NCBI GenBank assembly: GCA_965204565.1
Contig: CBDBEU010000005.1
Location: 1,116,001 to 1,180,000 of the forward strand
Origin: CBDBEU01 sp965204565
Lineage (GTDB): Bacteria > Pseudomonadota > Alphaproteobacteria > Rhizobiales > TMED25
DNA: 64,000 nt
Reading direction: 5' to 3'
Positions within the stretch are counted from its first letter, which is position 1. The number at the start of each line of letters is the position of its first letter. The notes beneath the pieces were generated by a model. That model was not told the DNA's origin. It searched no databases and was given only the letters and a program-made list of their open reading frames with translations. A program made the position numbers and the translations under genes. Below are positions 46,401 through 54,464 of the stretch, one piece after another.

Positions 46401-47958
46401 CGATTTCGACGATGACGCGGACGGCACGCGCGACCGCATCGCGTTCGACCTGGACGGTGACGGCAATATCGACCGGACGGCCCACACGAACGCGGACGGT
46501 CGCTGGGAGCGGGTGGAACTGGATCTGGACGATGACGGTAATATCGACCGGATCGTTCACTACGCGTTTGCCGCGGACGGCACCCGGAGCCTGACCCGGA
46601 GGGACTTCGACTCAGACGACGACGGCACCATCGACCGGAGCGAGGCCTACACTTACAACGCGACCGGTAATCTGATCCGGACCGATTTCGACGATGACGC
46701 GGACGGCACGACCGACCGCATCGCGTTCGACCTGGACGGTGACGGCAATATCGACCGGACGGCCCACCTGAACGCGGACGGTCGCTGGGAGCGGGTGGAA
46801 CTGGATCTGGACGATGACGGTAATATCGACCGGATCGTTCACAACGCGTTTACCGCGGACGGCACCCGGAGCCTGACCCGGAGGGACTTCGACTCAAACG
46901 ACGACGGCACCATCGACCGGAGCGAGGCCTACACTTACAACGCGAGTGGCAGTCTGACCCGGACCGATTTCGACGATGACGCGGACGGCACGACCGACCG
47001 GAGGGCGTTCGACCTGGACGGTGACGGCACTATCGACCGGACGGCCCACCTGAACGCGGACGGTCGCCGGGAGCGGGTGGAACAGGATTTGGACGGTGAC
47101 GGCACTATCGACCGGACGGCCCACCTGAACGCGGACGGTCGCTGGGAGAGGGTGGAACGGGATCTGGACGATGACGGCAATATCGACCGGATCGATCACC
47201 ACGCATTTGCCGCGGACGGCACCCGGAGCCTGACCCGGAGTGACTTCGACTCAGACGACGACGGCACCATCGACCGGAGCGAGCACTACACTTACAATGC
47301 GAGTGGCACCCGGACCCGAACCGATTTCGACGATGACGCGGACGGCACGCGCGACCGCATCGCGTTCGACCTGGACGGTGACGGCACTATCGACCGGACG
47401 GCCCACACGAACGCGGACGGTCGCTGGGAGCGGGTGGAACACGATCTGGACGATGACGGCAATATCGACCGGATCGATCACCAGGCGTTTGCCGCGGACG
47501 GCACCCGGAGCCTGACCCGGAGGGACTTCGACTCAGACGACGACGGCACCATCGACCGGAGCGAGGCCTACACTTACAACGCGAGTGGCAGTCTGATCCG
47601 GACCGATTTCGACACCGACGGTGACGGCAGCCTGGATCAGGTCCGGTATAATGGCGGGATTGATTTCAGCGGCGGGTTTCCGGACCATGCCGGGCTTGAG
47701 GTGGTTCAGCTGGGCGGGGACGGCTCCGGGGACGGCGGTACGGATCTGACCATCCAGGACAACTTTGTCTTTGCGGGCGCTTCGGGGAATGAGGTCCGGA
47801 TCGAGGGCGGAAATACGGACACGCTGCGCTTCGACATGGACGACTTTACCGAAGGGGACCGTGTCGATTTCGAAGGAGAGAACTATCGCAGTTTCACGGC
47901 CGACGATGGAACCTGGTCATTCACGGTCGACGCGGATGTCCAGCTGTTCGATATCTGA
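43408..47958 (+). CDS. Giant acidic EF-hand-loop repeat protein, probably secreted
   Basis: This 1516-residue protein is built almost wholly of tandem Asp-rich loops such as D-L-D-G-D-G-N-I-D-R-S-E and D-S-D-D-D-G-T-I-D-R-S-E. These match the canonical 12-residue EF-hand loop (D1, D3, D5, G6, I8, D9, E12). Spacer strands Y-T-Y-N-A-S-G-S-L-T-R-T resemble YD/RHS repeats. There is no N-terminal signal peptide. The last 110 residues are different: a beta-rich Gly/Asp domain with L-E-V-V-Q-L-G-G and V-D-A-D-V-Q-L-F-D-I at the end, like the C-terminal ends of type I-secreted adhesins. The likely role is a calcium-dependent cell-surface or matrix protein. No type I secretion genes lie nearby. The ribosome site is GGAGAGG. 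Confidence 0.85.
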   Translation: MAQQTRTAFDDDNDGTIDRIEFDLDGDGNIDLSEHYTYDDDDSLIRTRFDFDLDDDGNIDRIEHETYDDDGALTDFDDDADGTIDRSEHYTFDDDGNLIRTDFDNDNDGTIDLSVHDTFDDDGNRIRTRFDYDDDDDGNIDRIEHQAFDDDGYLIRARIAFDLDDDGNIDRIDHQAYDDDGTPSLARRDFDSNDDGTIDRSEAYTYNASGSLTRTDFDDDADGTRDRIAFDLDGDGNIDRIDHQAFAADGTRSLTRRDFDSDDDGTIDRSEAYTYNATGSLIRTDFDDDADGTRDRIAFDLDGDGNIDRTAHLNADGRWERVEHDLDDDGNIDRIDHNAFAADGTRSLTRRDFDSDDDGTIDRSEAYTYNADGNRTRTDFDDDADGTIDRIDHHAFDDDGTRSLTRRDFDSDDDGTIDRSEAYTYNASGSLIRTDFDDDADGTIDRRAFDLDGDGTIDQTAHLNADGRWERVEYDLDDDGNIDRIDHHAFAADGTRSLTRRDFDSDDDGTIDRSEAYTYNASGNRTRTAFDDDNDGTIDRIDHHAFDDDGTRSLTRRDFDSNDDGTIDRSEAYTYNASGSLIRTDFDDDADGTIDRRAFDLDGDGTIDRSEAYTYNATGSLTRTDFDDDADGTIDRRAFDLDGDGNIDRSEAYTYDASGTRTRTDFDDDADGTIDRKAFDLDGDGNIDRTAHLNADGRWERVELDLDDDGNIDRIVHHAFTADGTRSLTRRDFDSDDDGTIDRSEAYTYNASGTRTRTDFDDDADGTTDRIAFDLDGDGNIDRTAHLNADGRRERVEHDLDDDGNIDRIVHYAFAADGTRSLTRRDFDSDDDGTIDRSEAYTYNASGTRTRTDFDDDADGTTDRIAFDLDGDGNIDRTAHLNADGRRERVEHDLDDDGNIDLIEHNTFAADGTRERVEQDLDGDGTIDRTAHLNADGRWERVELDLDDDGNIDLIDHNAFAADGTRSLTRRDFDSDDDGTIDRSEHYTYNASGSLTRTDFDDDADGTRDRIAFDLDGDGNIDRTAHTNADGRWERVELDLDDDGNIDRIVHYAFAADGTRSLTRRDFDSDDDGTIDRSEAYTYNATGNLIRTDFDDDADGTTDRIAFDLDGDGNIDRTAHLNADGRWERVELDLDDDGNIDRIVHNAFTADGTRSLTRRDFDSNDDGTIDRSEAYTYNASGSLTRTDFDDDADGTTDRRAFDLDGDGTIDRTAHLNADGRRERVEQDLDGDGTIDRTAHLNADGRWERVERDLDDDGNIDRIDHHAFAADGTRSLTRSDFDSDDDGTIDRSEHYTYNASGTRTRTDFDDDADGTRDRIAFDLDGDGTIDRTAHTNADGRWERVEHDLDDDGNIDRIDHQAFAADGTRSLTRRDFDSDDDGTIDRSEAYTYNASGSLIRTDFDTDGDGSLDQVRYNGGIDFSGGFPDHAGLEVVQLGGDGSGDGGTDLTIQDNFVFAGASGNEVRIEGGNTDTLRFDMDDFTEGDRVDFEGENYRSFTADDGTWSFTVDADVQLFDI
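43972..47640 (+). repeat. Higher-order tandem repeat array, 282-bp main unit
   Basis: The phrase GACTTCGACTCA recurs at 43972, 44179, 44461, 44629, 44911, 45079, 45601, 45883, 46321, 46603, 46885, 47242 and 47524. Six of the twelve spacings are exactly 282 bp (94 codons). The others are 168, 207, 357, 438 or 522 bp, all multiples of 3. A 75-bp (25-codon) module explains the 207 and 357 spacings, so modules have been gained and lost in frame by recombination. Confidence 0.9.
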
Positions 47959-48266
47959 CCCGGTGAGTCCCCGGGAGTCCATGAAGCGCGACAATGAGTG
48001 ATCCAATAGCCGCTTCCGGCGCGGACAGGGATGGATGGCCGGCGCGGGGTGAGAATCCTCGGCGTCCGGGTTTGTTTGCCGAAGCCGCGGTCCGGACAAT
48101 GGCCAAAAACCGCCGTGGCGGGCGCTGTGCCGGCCCCGTGGTGCAAGACAAAGCAGCCTGCGCCCCTGACTGCTGATCGACCCGGTCTCAAACGAGTTGC
48201 GGGAGGATTGGGCGTGGGTGGGATTCACTCCTCCAACCAGTCGCGCAATTACGTTAAGCTCAGCCC
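47959..48266. other. Gap between the repeat gene and the RidA gene
   Basis: No supported gene lies here. A short CCCGG/CCGGG inverted repeat lies just after the repeat gene's stop, but no T run follows, so a terminator is not claimed. Confidence 0.35.
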
Positions 48267-48677
48267 ATGACCAAAGCGCCCCCGATCTTCCACACATTCC
48301 CTGAAGCGCCACAGGCCGTGGCGCCATATTCACACGCTGTCGAAGCCGATGGCTGGGTGATGATCACCGGCCAGCTCGCCTCCGACCCCGGCGATGACAC
48401 AGTGCCGCTGCCGGACGACATCGAGGCCCAGACCCGACGCGTCATGGACAATCTTATCATCGTGCTGGCCGGCCTCGGCCTCGGCCTTGAACATGTCGTC
48501 TCCGCGCGCGCGTTTCTCACCCGGTTCGAGCGCGATTATCAGGCGATGAACGAGGTCTATCGCAGCTATTTCGCGCCCGATCGCCTGCCGGCGCGCACCT
48601 GCGTCGGCGTCACTGCCCTTGCGGTCGGCGGGCTTGTGGAGATCGACATGATCGCGCGAAGGCCGACCGGGACATGA
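48267..48677 (+). CDS. RidA/YjgF family protein
   Basis: This is a 136-residue trimeric YjgF-fold protein with A-V-A-P-Y-S-H-A-V near the N terminus and the ligand Arg in L-P-A-R-T-C-V-G-V, then G-G-L-V-E-I-D-M-I-A. RidA proteins hydrolyse reactive enamines and imines from PLP enzymes; subfamily members differ. The conserved Arg is present, so activity is plausible. No operon partner is clear. Confidence 0.9.
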   Translation: MTKAPPIFHTFPEAPQAVAPYSHAVEADGWVMITGQLASDPGDDTVPLPDDIEAQTRRVMDNLIIVLAGLGLGLEHVVSARAFLTRFERDYQAMNEVYRSYFAPDRLPARTCVGVTALAVGGLVEIDMIARRPTGT

Positions 48678-48773
48678 AAAGCAATCTTTCGTTGACCATA
48701 AGCTTTAGGGCGAATGCAACATCCGGCCACTGGCCTCGCAAGCGTTGAAACCTGCTCTAGGGGTGCATTCGCG

Positions 48774-49638
48774 ATGGATAAGCCGGAAGCGCCGAAAAAC
48801 ATTCATGCGATTGCCGAAACCGGGCAGATCGGCGCGGACGACGTCATGGAACTGCGCCGCCGTATCTATGCCAATGGCGTGGTCTCGAGCGCCGAGGCCG
48901 ACAATCCGTTGTGGCTCAACGATGCATGTGCCAACGCCTGCCCGCAATGGAATGCGCTGTTTGTTGAGGCACTGACCGATTTTATGTCAACCGGCGCCGC
49001 CCGCGCGGGTTCATCGACGAGGAGGGGCTGAGGAGATCGCCCACCGCCTGCTCAAGGACGGGCGCATCAATTCGGCCAATGAGCTGGAGCTCTTGGTCTT
49101 GATCATCGATATGGCAACATCGGTGCCCGAAAAGCTGGTGCTGTTCGTCATGGCCGAAATGCGCATCGGCGTTCTTGAAGGCGAGGGCCCGGTGCGCAAC
49201 GGCCGCAGGCTCGAGCCCGGCACCATCGCCGAGGCGGAAATCGATCTGCTGCGCCGGCTGGTTTACAGCACCGCATCCGATGGCAATATCAAGATCACAA
49301 GGCTTGAGGCCGAATTGCTGTTCGATCTCAATGATGTGATCGTAGCGGCTGAAAATCACGCCGATTGGGCCGATCTGTTCGTCAATGCCATCACCAATTA
49401 TGTCATGGCCGCCAGGCTCTGGGCGCCGCGCCCGCACGAGGAAGTGGTGCGCCAGGAGGTCTGGCTCGAACAGTGCGACGGCGCGCTGGACTTCATGCGC
49501 AAGCTTGCCGATAGCGGCATCCAGGGCGCGCTTGAAGCGCTCAGGCATGATGCAGACAGTGACGCCGCCATGCGCCGCGCCGCCCGCGCCGACGATCTGC
49601 ATCCGGCATTCCGCGAGCTGATCGAAAAGGCCGCCTGA
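48774..49638 (+). pseudogene. Conserved alphaproteobacterial protein of unknown function, frameshifted
   Basis: The first frame (M-D-K-P-E-A-P-K, then W-L-N-D-A-C-A-N-A-C-P-Q-W-N) runs to about 49000, where a one-base shift at a GC-rich spot moves the protein into the next frame. There it continues E-E-I-A-H-R-L-L and L-I-I-D-M-A-T-S-V-P to 49638. A double TerB-like all-helical layout is possible. I recognise it only as a widespread alphaproteobacterial hypothetical. The single shift is near-recent or an assembly error. Confidence 0.6.
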
Positions 49639-49752
49639 TCTTTAATGCACGGTGTGCGGCAGCGCCGATTGCTTGACCCGGCTGTAACAACAGCGATTGC
49701 GATGCTGCCGCTTGGCAACTAACCTTGGGGGTCATTGATCGGCGGAGCAGCG

Positions 49753-51753
49753 ATGTTCACCAGGATCCTGATCGCAAACCGAGGCGAGATTGCCTGCCGC
49801 GTAATCCGCACGGCCCGCGCCATGGGGATTGCGACGGTTGCGGTCTATTCCGATGCCGACCGCAACGCACTCCATGTCATCATGGCCGACGAGGCGGTGC
49901 GGCTCGGGCCTGCCGCCGCCGGCAAATCCTATCTCGATATCGAAAAGATCGTCGCCGCCTGTGTCGAAACCGGCGCCGAGGCGGTGCATCCGGGCTACGG
50001 TTTCGTTTCTGAAAATCCCGCCTTCGCCGCAGCCCTTGAGCGCGCCGGCATTGTCTTTATCGGCCCCGGCGCCAGGGCCATGGAAATCATGGGTGACAAG
50101 ATCGCCTCCAAGCGCTTTGCCGCCGAGGCCGGTGTCAACACCGTGCCGGGCCACGCCGCCTGTGTCGAAACCGGCGATGAGGCAATGCGTATCGCCGGCG
50201 ATATTGGCTATCCGGTGATGATCAAGGCCGCCGCCGGTGGTGGCGGCAAGGGCATGCGCATCAGCTGGAGCGAGGCGGAAACACGCGAGGGTTTTGGCGC
50301 CGCCACCGGTGAGGCGAAATTATCCTTTGGCGATGAGCGGGTGTTCATCGAAAAATTCATCTCCGGGCCTCGCCATATCGAAATTCAGGTGCTGGCCGAT
50401 ACCCATGGCAATGTCATTCATCTGGGTGAGCGCGAATGCTCAATCCAGCGCCGCAACCAGAAGGTGGTCGAGGAAGCGCCCTCAAGTGCGGTCGATGAAA
50501 AGTTGCGCGCTGGTATGGGCGCTCAGGCAGTGGCGCTTGCTAGGGCAGTTGGCTATGTCAGCGCCGGTACCGTTGAGTTCATCACCGATGGCGACGGGGG
50601 TTTTTATTTTCTGGAGATGAATACCCGCCTCCAGGTCGAACACACGGTGACCGAACTGATCACCGGTCTTGATCTTGTCGAGGAGATGATCCGCATCGCC
50701 GCCGGCGAGAAGATTTCTGTGGCGCAGAAAGATGTCAGGTTCAACGGCTGGGCAATTGAAACGCGGGTCTATGCCGAAGACCCGGCGCGCAATTTCCTGC
50801 CTTCCATCGGCCGGTTGATGCGCTACCGCCCGCCCAGGGAAGGAACCAGTGACGGTCTCACCATCCGCAATGACACCGGCGTTGAGGAGGGCGGAGCGAT
50901 TACCGTCCATTACGATCCGCTGATCTCCAAGCTCTGCACCCATGCCCCGACGCGCGATGAAGCAAGCGCCCATATGGGCCGCGCGCTCGACCGCTTCACC
51001 ATTGTCGGCATCGAGCACAATATCGCGTTTCTTACCGCCCTGATGGAGCACCCGCGCTGGCGCGAGGGCCGTTTGTCGACCCGTTTTATCGATGAGGAAT
51101 ATCCGGATGGATTTTCACAGAGTGAAGCGGATCCTGAAATCTCCAGGCAGTTGATTGCGCTGGCGGCGATTGCCGACCATCTGAGCCGGCGCCGGACGGT
51201 CAACGCGGCAGGGTCGGGCAGGCGCGCGAGTGAGGGCGCCTTCACCCGCCAGCGCATCATTCGGGCTGGTGGTGACATGCACTCGGTCACCGTTGAGGCA
51301 AGCGGCGATGAGATGACGGTGGGCATTGGCCCCGGCCGGATTGTCGCGGCAACTGACTGGCATCCGGGAGAACTCCTGATCGAAGCCACCCTCGACGGCA
51401 AAGCCTTCGCAGCCCAGATCAGACCGCGCTCGGGCGGGATGTTGATCTCTCGCGGCGGGGTCACGCTCGATATGCGCGTGATGTCGCCGCGTGAAGCCGA
51501 TTTGATGGCGTGGATGCCGGAAAAAGCGCCAACCGACACCTCACACCGGTTGCTTTGCCCGATGCCCGGCACGGTCATTTCGCTCGTCGTCACCGAAGGC
51601 CAGACAGTCAAGCCCGGTGAGGCGCTATGTGTCGTTGAAGCGATGAAGATGGAAAACATCCTGCGCGCCGAGCGCGATGCCACGATTGCCAGAATTTTTG
51701 CCAATCCCGGCGACAGCCTTGCTGTCGACGCGATCATCATGGAGTTCGAATAG
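49753..51753 (+). CDS. pccA: Biotin-dependent acyl-CoA carboxylase alpha subunit (propionyl-CoA carboxylase type)
   Basis: This is a 666-residue protein. The biotin carboxylase domain comes first (I-A-N-R-G-E-I-A, G-G-G-G-K-G-M ATP loop near 158, E-M-N-T-R-L-Q-V-E-H). A linker with a BT-type domain follows, and the C-terminal biotinyl domain has the target Lys in V-E-A-M-K-M-E-N. The length and linker fit PccA of alphaproteobacteria, though methylcrotonyl-CoA carboxylase alpha is close. The beta subunit is not in the window, so the substrate is inferred. The ATG at 49753 follows a weak ribosome site. Confidence 0.88.
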   Translation: MFTRILIANRGEIACRVIRTARAMGIATVAVYSDADRNALHVIMADEAVRLGPAAAGKSYLDIEKIVAACVETGAEAVHPGYGFVSENPAFAAALERAGIVFIGPGARAMEIMGDKIASKRFAAEAGVNTVPGHAACVETGDEAMRIAGDIGYPVMIKAAAGGGGKGMRISWSEAETREGFGAATGEAKLSFGDERVFIEKFISGPRHIEIQVLADTHGNVIHLGERECSIQRRNQKVVEEAPSSAVDEKLRAGMGAQAVALARAVGYVSAGTVEFITDGDGGFYFLEMNTRLQVEHTVTELITGLDLVEEMIRIAAGEKISVAQKDVRFNGWAIETRVYAEDPARNFLPSIGRLMRYRPPREGTSDGLTIRNDTGVEEGGAITVHYDPLISKLCTHAPTRDEASAHMGRALDRFTIVGIEHNIAFLTALMEHPRWREGRLSTRFIDEEYPDGFSQSEADPEISRQLIALAAIADHLSRRRTVNAAGSGRRASEGAFTRQRIIRAGGDMHSVTVEASGDEMTVGIGPGRIVAATDWHPGELLIEATLDGKAFAAQIRPRSGGMLISRGGVTLDMRVMSPREADLMAWMPEKAPTDTSHRLLCPMPGTVISLVVTEGQTVKPGEALCVVEAMKMENILRAERDATIARIFANPGDSLAVDAIIMEFE

Positions 51754-51763
51754 GGAGGATAAA

Positions 51764-51895
51764 ATGAGATTGCTCGCGCATTTCTTCGACAGAATTGTGC
51801 AGAACGGGGAATTGCAGGTGGCGATGGCCGTTGAGCGGGCGCGCGATGCGGTTCCGATCAACCGTGACTCATGTTCGATGCCGAACGGTGCTTGA
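51764..51895 (+). pseudogene. N-terminal stub, possibly cyclopropane-fatty-acid synthase-like methyltransferase
   Basis: The ORF starts 10 bp after pccA with GGGAGG. It encodes M-R-L-L-A-H-F-F-D-R-I-V-Q-N-G-E-L, which resembles the very start of CfaS-type SAM methyltransferases. It ends after 43 residues, with no catalytic domain after it. The match is short, so it may instead be an unrelated small protein. Confidence 0.4.
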
Positions 51896-51916
51896 CCGGC
51901 ATGGACCGGCGCGTCG

Positions 51917-52213
51917 ATGCCTGAGGAACATGAGCCGCCGCGCTCTGTACGTGTTCGCTTGCGCGGCCAGGTTCAGGGCGTCGGCTTTCGTGCCTGGACT
52001 GTAAGCGAGGCGGACAGGCTGGGGCTGGATGGCTGGGTGCGCAATCTGCGCGATGGTTCAGTGGAAGCGGTCTTTTCCGGTGAGCCCGCAACTGTTTGCC
52101 TTATGTTGGAGCGCGTGCGCCAGGGGCCGCGCGGTAGCCTGGTCACCGAATTGATGATTGATGAAGATTTGGAAGCGCCTGCAACGGGCTTCAACTACCG
52201 GCCAACCGCGTGA
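51917..52213 (+). CDS. acyP: Acylphosphatase
   Basis: This 98-residue enzyme hydrolyses carboxyl-phosphate bonds. The phosphate loop with catalytic Arg is G-Q-V-Q-G-V-G-F-R-A-W, and the catalytic Asn is in G-W-V-R-N-L-R-D-G-S-V-E-A. Its 3' end overlaps the convergent lipB gene by 23 bp. Confidence 0.93.
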   Translation: MPEEHEPPRSVRVRLRGQVQGVGFRAWTVSEADRLGLDGWVRNLRDGSVEAVFSGEPATVCLMLERVRQGPRGSLVTELMIDEDLEAPATGFNYRPTA

Positions 52214-52913
52214 GCGGTTTGTCTTCCGCACTGAGCGGGGCAAACACGTGCTCGAAAGCGTCCTTCAAAGCGCGGTCGGCCTCTGACATCGTCACCTTGA
52301 GGCCGAGATCGGCCAGACTGGTGACCCCGTGGCCCTCAATACCGCACGGAACGATACCGCTGAAATGTTCAAGATCGGGAGCGACATTGAGCGCCACGCC
52401 GTGAAAACTGACCCATTTGCGCAAGCGCACGCCAAGTGCCGCGATCTTGTCCTCCGAACCGGCCCTGCGCTCTGGCCGCGCAACCCAGATGCCAATGCGG
52501 TCGGCCCGGCGCTCTCCCGAAACGCCAAGACCGGCCAGCGTTTCGATCAGCCATTCCTCGAGTGCGTGAACGAAGGCGCGCACATCGCCGAAGCGCTTGC
52601 CGACATCAAGCATCACATAGGCAACGCGCTGGCCTGGTCCATGATAGGTATATTGCCCGCCACGGCCCGAGCGATGAACCGGAAACCGTTCCGGTTGCAG
52701 CAAATCATGCGGTTTGGCGCTGGTGCCGGCGGTATAGATTGGCGGATGCTCAACCAGCCACACCAACTCGCCGGCTTTGCCCTCGGCAATGGCGCGCGCC
52801 CGCGCTTCCATCACCCGGCAGGCCTTGCCATAATCGGCCAGCCCCTCGCTGACCAGCCAGGAAATGGCATTGCCGCGTTCTGAGTGTCCCGAAATGGGTT
52901 CAATCTTAACCAT
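52191..52913 (-). CDS. lipB: Octanoyl-[acyl-carrier-protein]:protein N-octanoyltransferase
   Basis: This 240-residue enzyme moves octanoate from ACP to lipoyl domains, the first step of lipoate synthesis. The core R-G-G-Q-Y-T-Y-H-G-P-G-Q-R-V-A-Y lies near residue 84, and the catalytic Cys/Lys are in G-I-V-P-C-G-I and in the A-A-L-G-V-R-L-R-K-W segment. No lipA gene is in the window. Confidence 0.93.
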   Translation of the reverse strand: MVKIEPISGHSERGNAISWLVSEGLADYGKACRVMEARARAIAEGKAGELVWLVEHPPIYTAGTSAKPHDLLQPERFPVHRSGRGGQYTYHGPGQRVAYVMLDVGKRFGDVRAFVHALEEWLIETLAGLGVSGERRADRIGIWVARPERRAGSEDKIAALGVRLRKWVSFHGVALNVAPDLEHFSGIVPCGIEGHGVTSLADLGLKVTMSEADRALKDAFEHVFAPLSAEDKPLTRLAGS

Positions 52914-52986
52914 GTGTTCACAATAGCCTGGGACGGTCTGCCCACGTCAACGCGTTCAGTGAATCAGGCGAGGAACATAAACCCGT

Positions 52987-53541
52987 ATGGGACCAATCGA
53001 CTCAGTCAGGATCCGGCTTTCGGCTGTGCTCGGCACCGTCAGGCTGCCGATGAACCGGTTCTTGAGAATGGGGCGCGGCGCGGTGATCGAACTCAATGCC
53101 GGCGAAGACGACAATGTACAAATTCTCGCCAACAACGTTCCCATCGCTCATGGCGAAGTGACCATCCAGAACAACAAGGTTGCGGTTACGGCCAGCGAGA
53201 TTTTTAAATCCGCCGCGCGCCGGTCGGCAACACCGCCCACACTTGTGAGTGACTGGATCATTTGCTATCTCCACTGCCCGGGGGCATGCGGTCGTGGCGG
53301 AATTGGTAGACGCGCAGCGTTGAGGTCGCTGTGGGGGAAACCCCGTGGAAGTTCGAGTCTTCTCGACCGCACCATTTACTTTACTCCTTATTACCCCCAT
53401 CCGCGGGGCGCCGTACCATCCGATGACCCAGGGCAGGATCGAGCGCCGGCATCAGACGCTGAAGAACCGCACCCTCTTGGAGAACTACTATCTGCCGGGA
53501 GATCCGGAGGCGCGGATCAATGCCTTCGTCGATCACTATGA
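52987..53541 (+). CDS. FliN-like (SpoA) domain protein, 3' end doubtful
   Basis: The first about 80 residues are a SpoA/FliN C-terminal domain: V-R-I-R-L-S-A-V-L-G-T-V-R-L-P-M, then L-R-M-G-R-G-A-V-I-E-L and V-Q-I-L-A-N-N-V-P-I-A-H-G-E-V. This is the flagellar switch-complex fold. The domain ends near 53220, but the open frame then runs through the tRNA-Leu gene to 53541, which cannot be natural coding. A short frameshift near 53210 would stop the protein near 53260. No other flagellar genes are in the window. Confidence 0.6.
   Translation: MGPIDSVRIRLSAVLGTVRLPMNRFLRMGRGAVIELNAGEDDNVQILANNVPIAHGEVTIQNNKVAVTASEIFKSAARRSATPPTLVSDWIICYLHCPGACGRGGIGRRAALRSLWGKPRGSSSLLDRTIYFTPYYPHPRGAVPSDDPGQDRAPASDAEEPHPLGELLSAGRSGGADQCLRRSL
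53288..53374 (+). tRNA. tRNA-Leu(GAG)
   Basis: This 87-nt class II tRNA has a GCGGTCG/CGACCGC acceptor stem, anticodon stem CAGCG/CGCTG with loop TTGAGGT giving GAG, a long variable arm, a T-arm GTTCGAGTC and an encoded CCA. An IS3 fragment begins within 20 bp of its 3' end. Confidence 0.95.
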
Positions 53542-53689
53542 CAATCACCGCTATCACGAGAGCCTCAACAATCTCACGCCCGCCGATGTCTGCTACGGTC
53601 GAGGACAAACCAGCCTGAAAAAACGAGAAAGGATCAAACGAAAGACAATGGAACAGCGGCGCTTGCAGCACGCAAATCGTGCCGCGTAA
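53389..53689 (+). mobile_element. IS3-family transposase C-terminal fragment
   Basis: The frame has Y-H-P-M-T-Q-G-R-I-E-R-R-H-Q-T-L-K-N (catalytic Glu region), then F-V-D-H-Y-D-N-H-R-Y-H-E-S-L-N-N-L-T-P-A-D-V, the usual end of IS3-type orfB. Everything upstream is missing and the fragment abuts tRNA-Leu(GAG). Confidence 0.8.
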
Positions 53690-53749
53690 AATGACCGGCC
53701 GGATGGGCCGGACACTTGCTCAGGTCACACGCTCAAAAATCCCGAAGGT

Positions 53750-54400
53750 CTTGATGACGGACACAACGCTCAATGTGAAAATGCTCCAGCAGCACACAGC
53801 TATCGCTTTTTGGTGTAAGGATCTTGGTACGCTGGCGACCTCGGGTGACGCTCACTCGGAAATTTTGGCGTGAGCCATTGTTGATTTCGGCGTGGTCATT
53901 GTTCCGAACGATACGATGAGGATTGGCGACAATCTGGCCTTTACCCTTTTGGGCCAGCCCTCAAAAACGATAACTTCGTCGAATTGTTTACCCTTCGCCT
54001 TATGCATGTTCATGACCATTACGCAGCTCTCTGGCTTAGAATTTGTGGCGAAATGCCCCTGCACAAACGCCTGCTGAACGATTGTTAATGCGTTTGCATA
54101 AGCGCCGTTTTCGCGCCAGTCTTGTGTAGGCTCTTGCCGAAATTGGGCACCTCGCTCCAACAACCGAATGTTTCGGACTTCTGTGCCGACCTCTTTCAGG
54201 CGCTTGCAGCCACCATTTTCCGGCGCTGCCCTGACTGCACGCCAATCCTTGTCGGGGTCGCCCGTCAGATCAATAGCACGAGCTGCACCGCAAACCTCGA
54301 AGGTAGCTCGCAAAACGCTTTTGCCCGGCGGATTTTTCCCTGCATCCAACGCGGAATGGTCTGCGCCCCTGGATTTTCTCCAATGATAATGAGCGTCCGG
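53750..54400 (-). pseudogene. UvrD-like ATP-dependent helicase, C-terminal remnant
   Basis: Read on the minus strand, M-H-K-A-K-G-K-Q-F-D-E-V-I-V-F matches helicase motif V of UvrD-like enzymes. After a frameshift near 53955 the other frame continues with Q-N-F-R-V-S-V-T-R-G-R (motif VI) and T-K-I-L-T-P. The N-terminal ATPase half is absent, and the 5' part runs into IS sequence at 54358 and beyond. Confidence 0.7.
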
Positions 54401-54464
54401 CCCTGACAAGGAGACGGACGATATGAAGCGGAGCAGGTTTGGCGAGGAACAGATGATCGCTGTG
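54358..54464 (+). repeat. 107-bp segment, near-identical and inverted to 62168-62274
   Basis: It contains an IS3 end and the first 14 codons of an IS3 orfA (M-K-R-S-R-F-G-E-E-Q). The same stretch occurs on the opposite strand at 62168-62274 with about four mismatches. Here orfA is cut after 14 codons and joined to the middle of an IS5-type transposase. Confidence 0.8.

Noticed and set aside
42785..47515. Long minus-strand open frames opposite the giant repeat gene (up to 546 codons, Arg/Ser- or Val/Ile-rich).
   Set aside because: They recur with the same 282-bp period as the plus-strand repeat and follow from its GC-rich GAC/GAT codons. They have no start signals or family likeness.
43972..47640. 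Regular repeats that could be taken for a CRISPR-like array.
   Set aside because: The repeat is coding, in frame, with units of 168-522 bp and conserved 'spacers'; no cas genes are present.
53262..53541. Coding extension of the FliN-like frame through tRNA-Leu(GAG) into IS sequence.
   Set aside because: It overlaps a complete, well-folded tRNA gene and an IS fragment in another frame.
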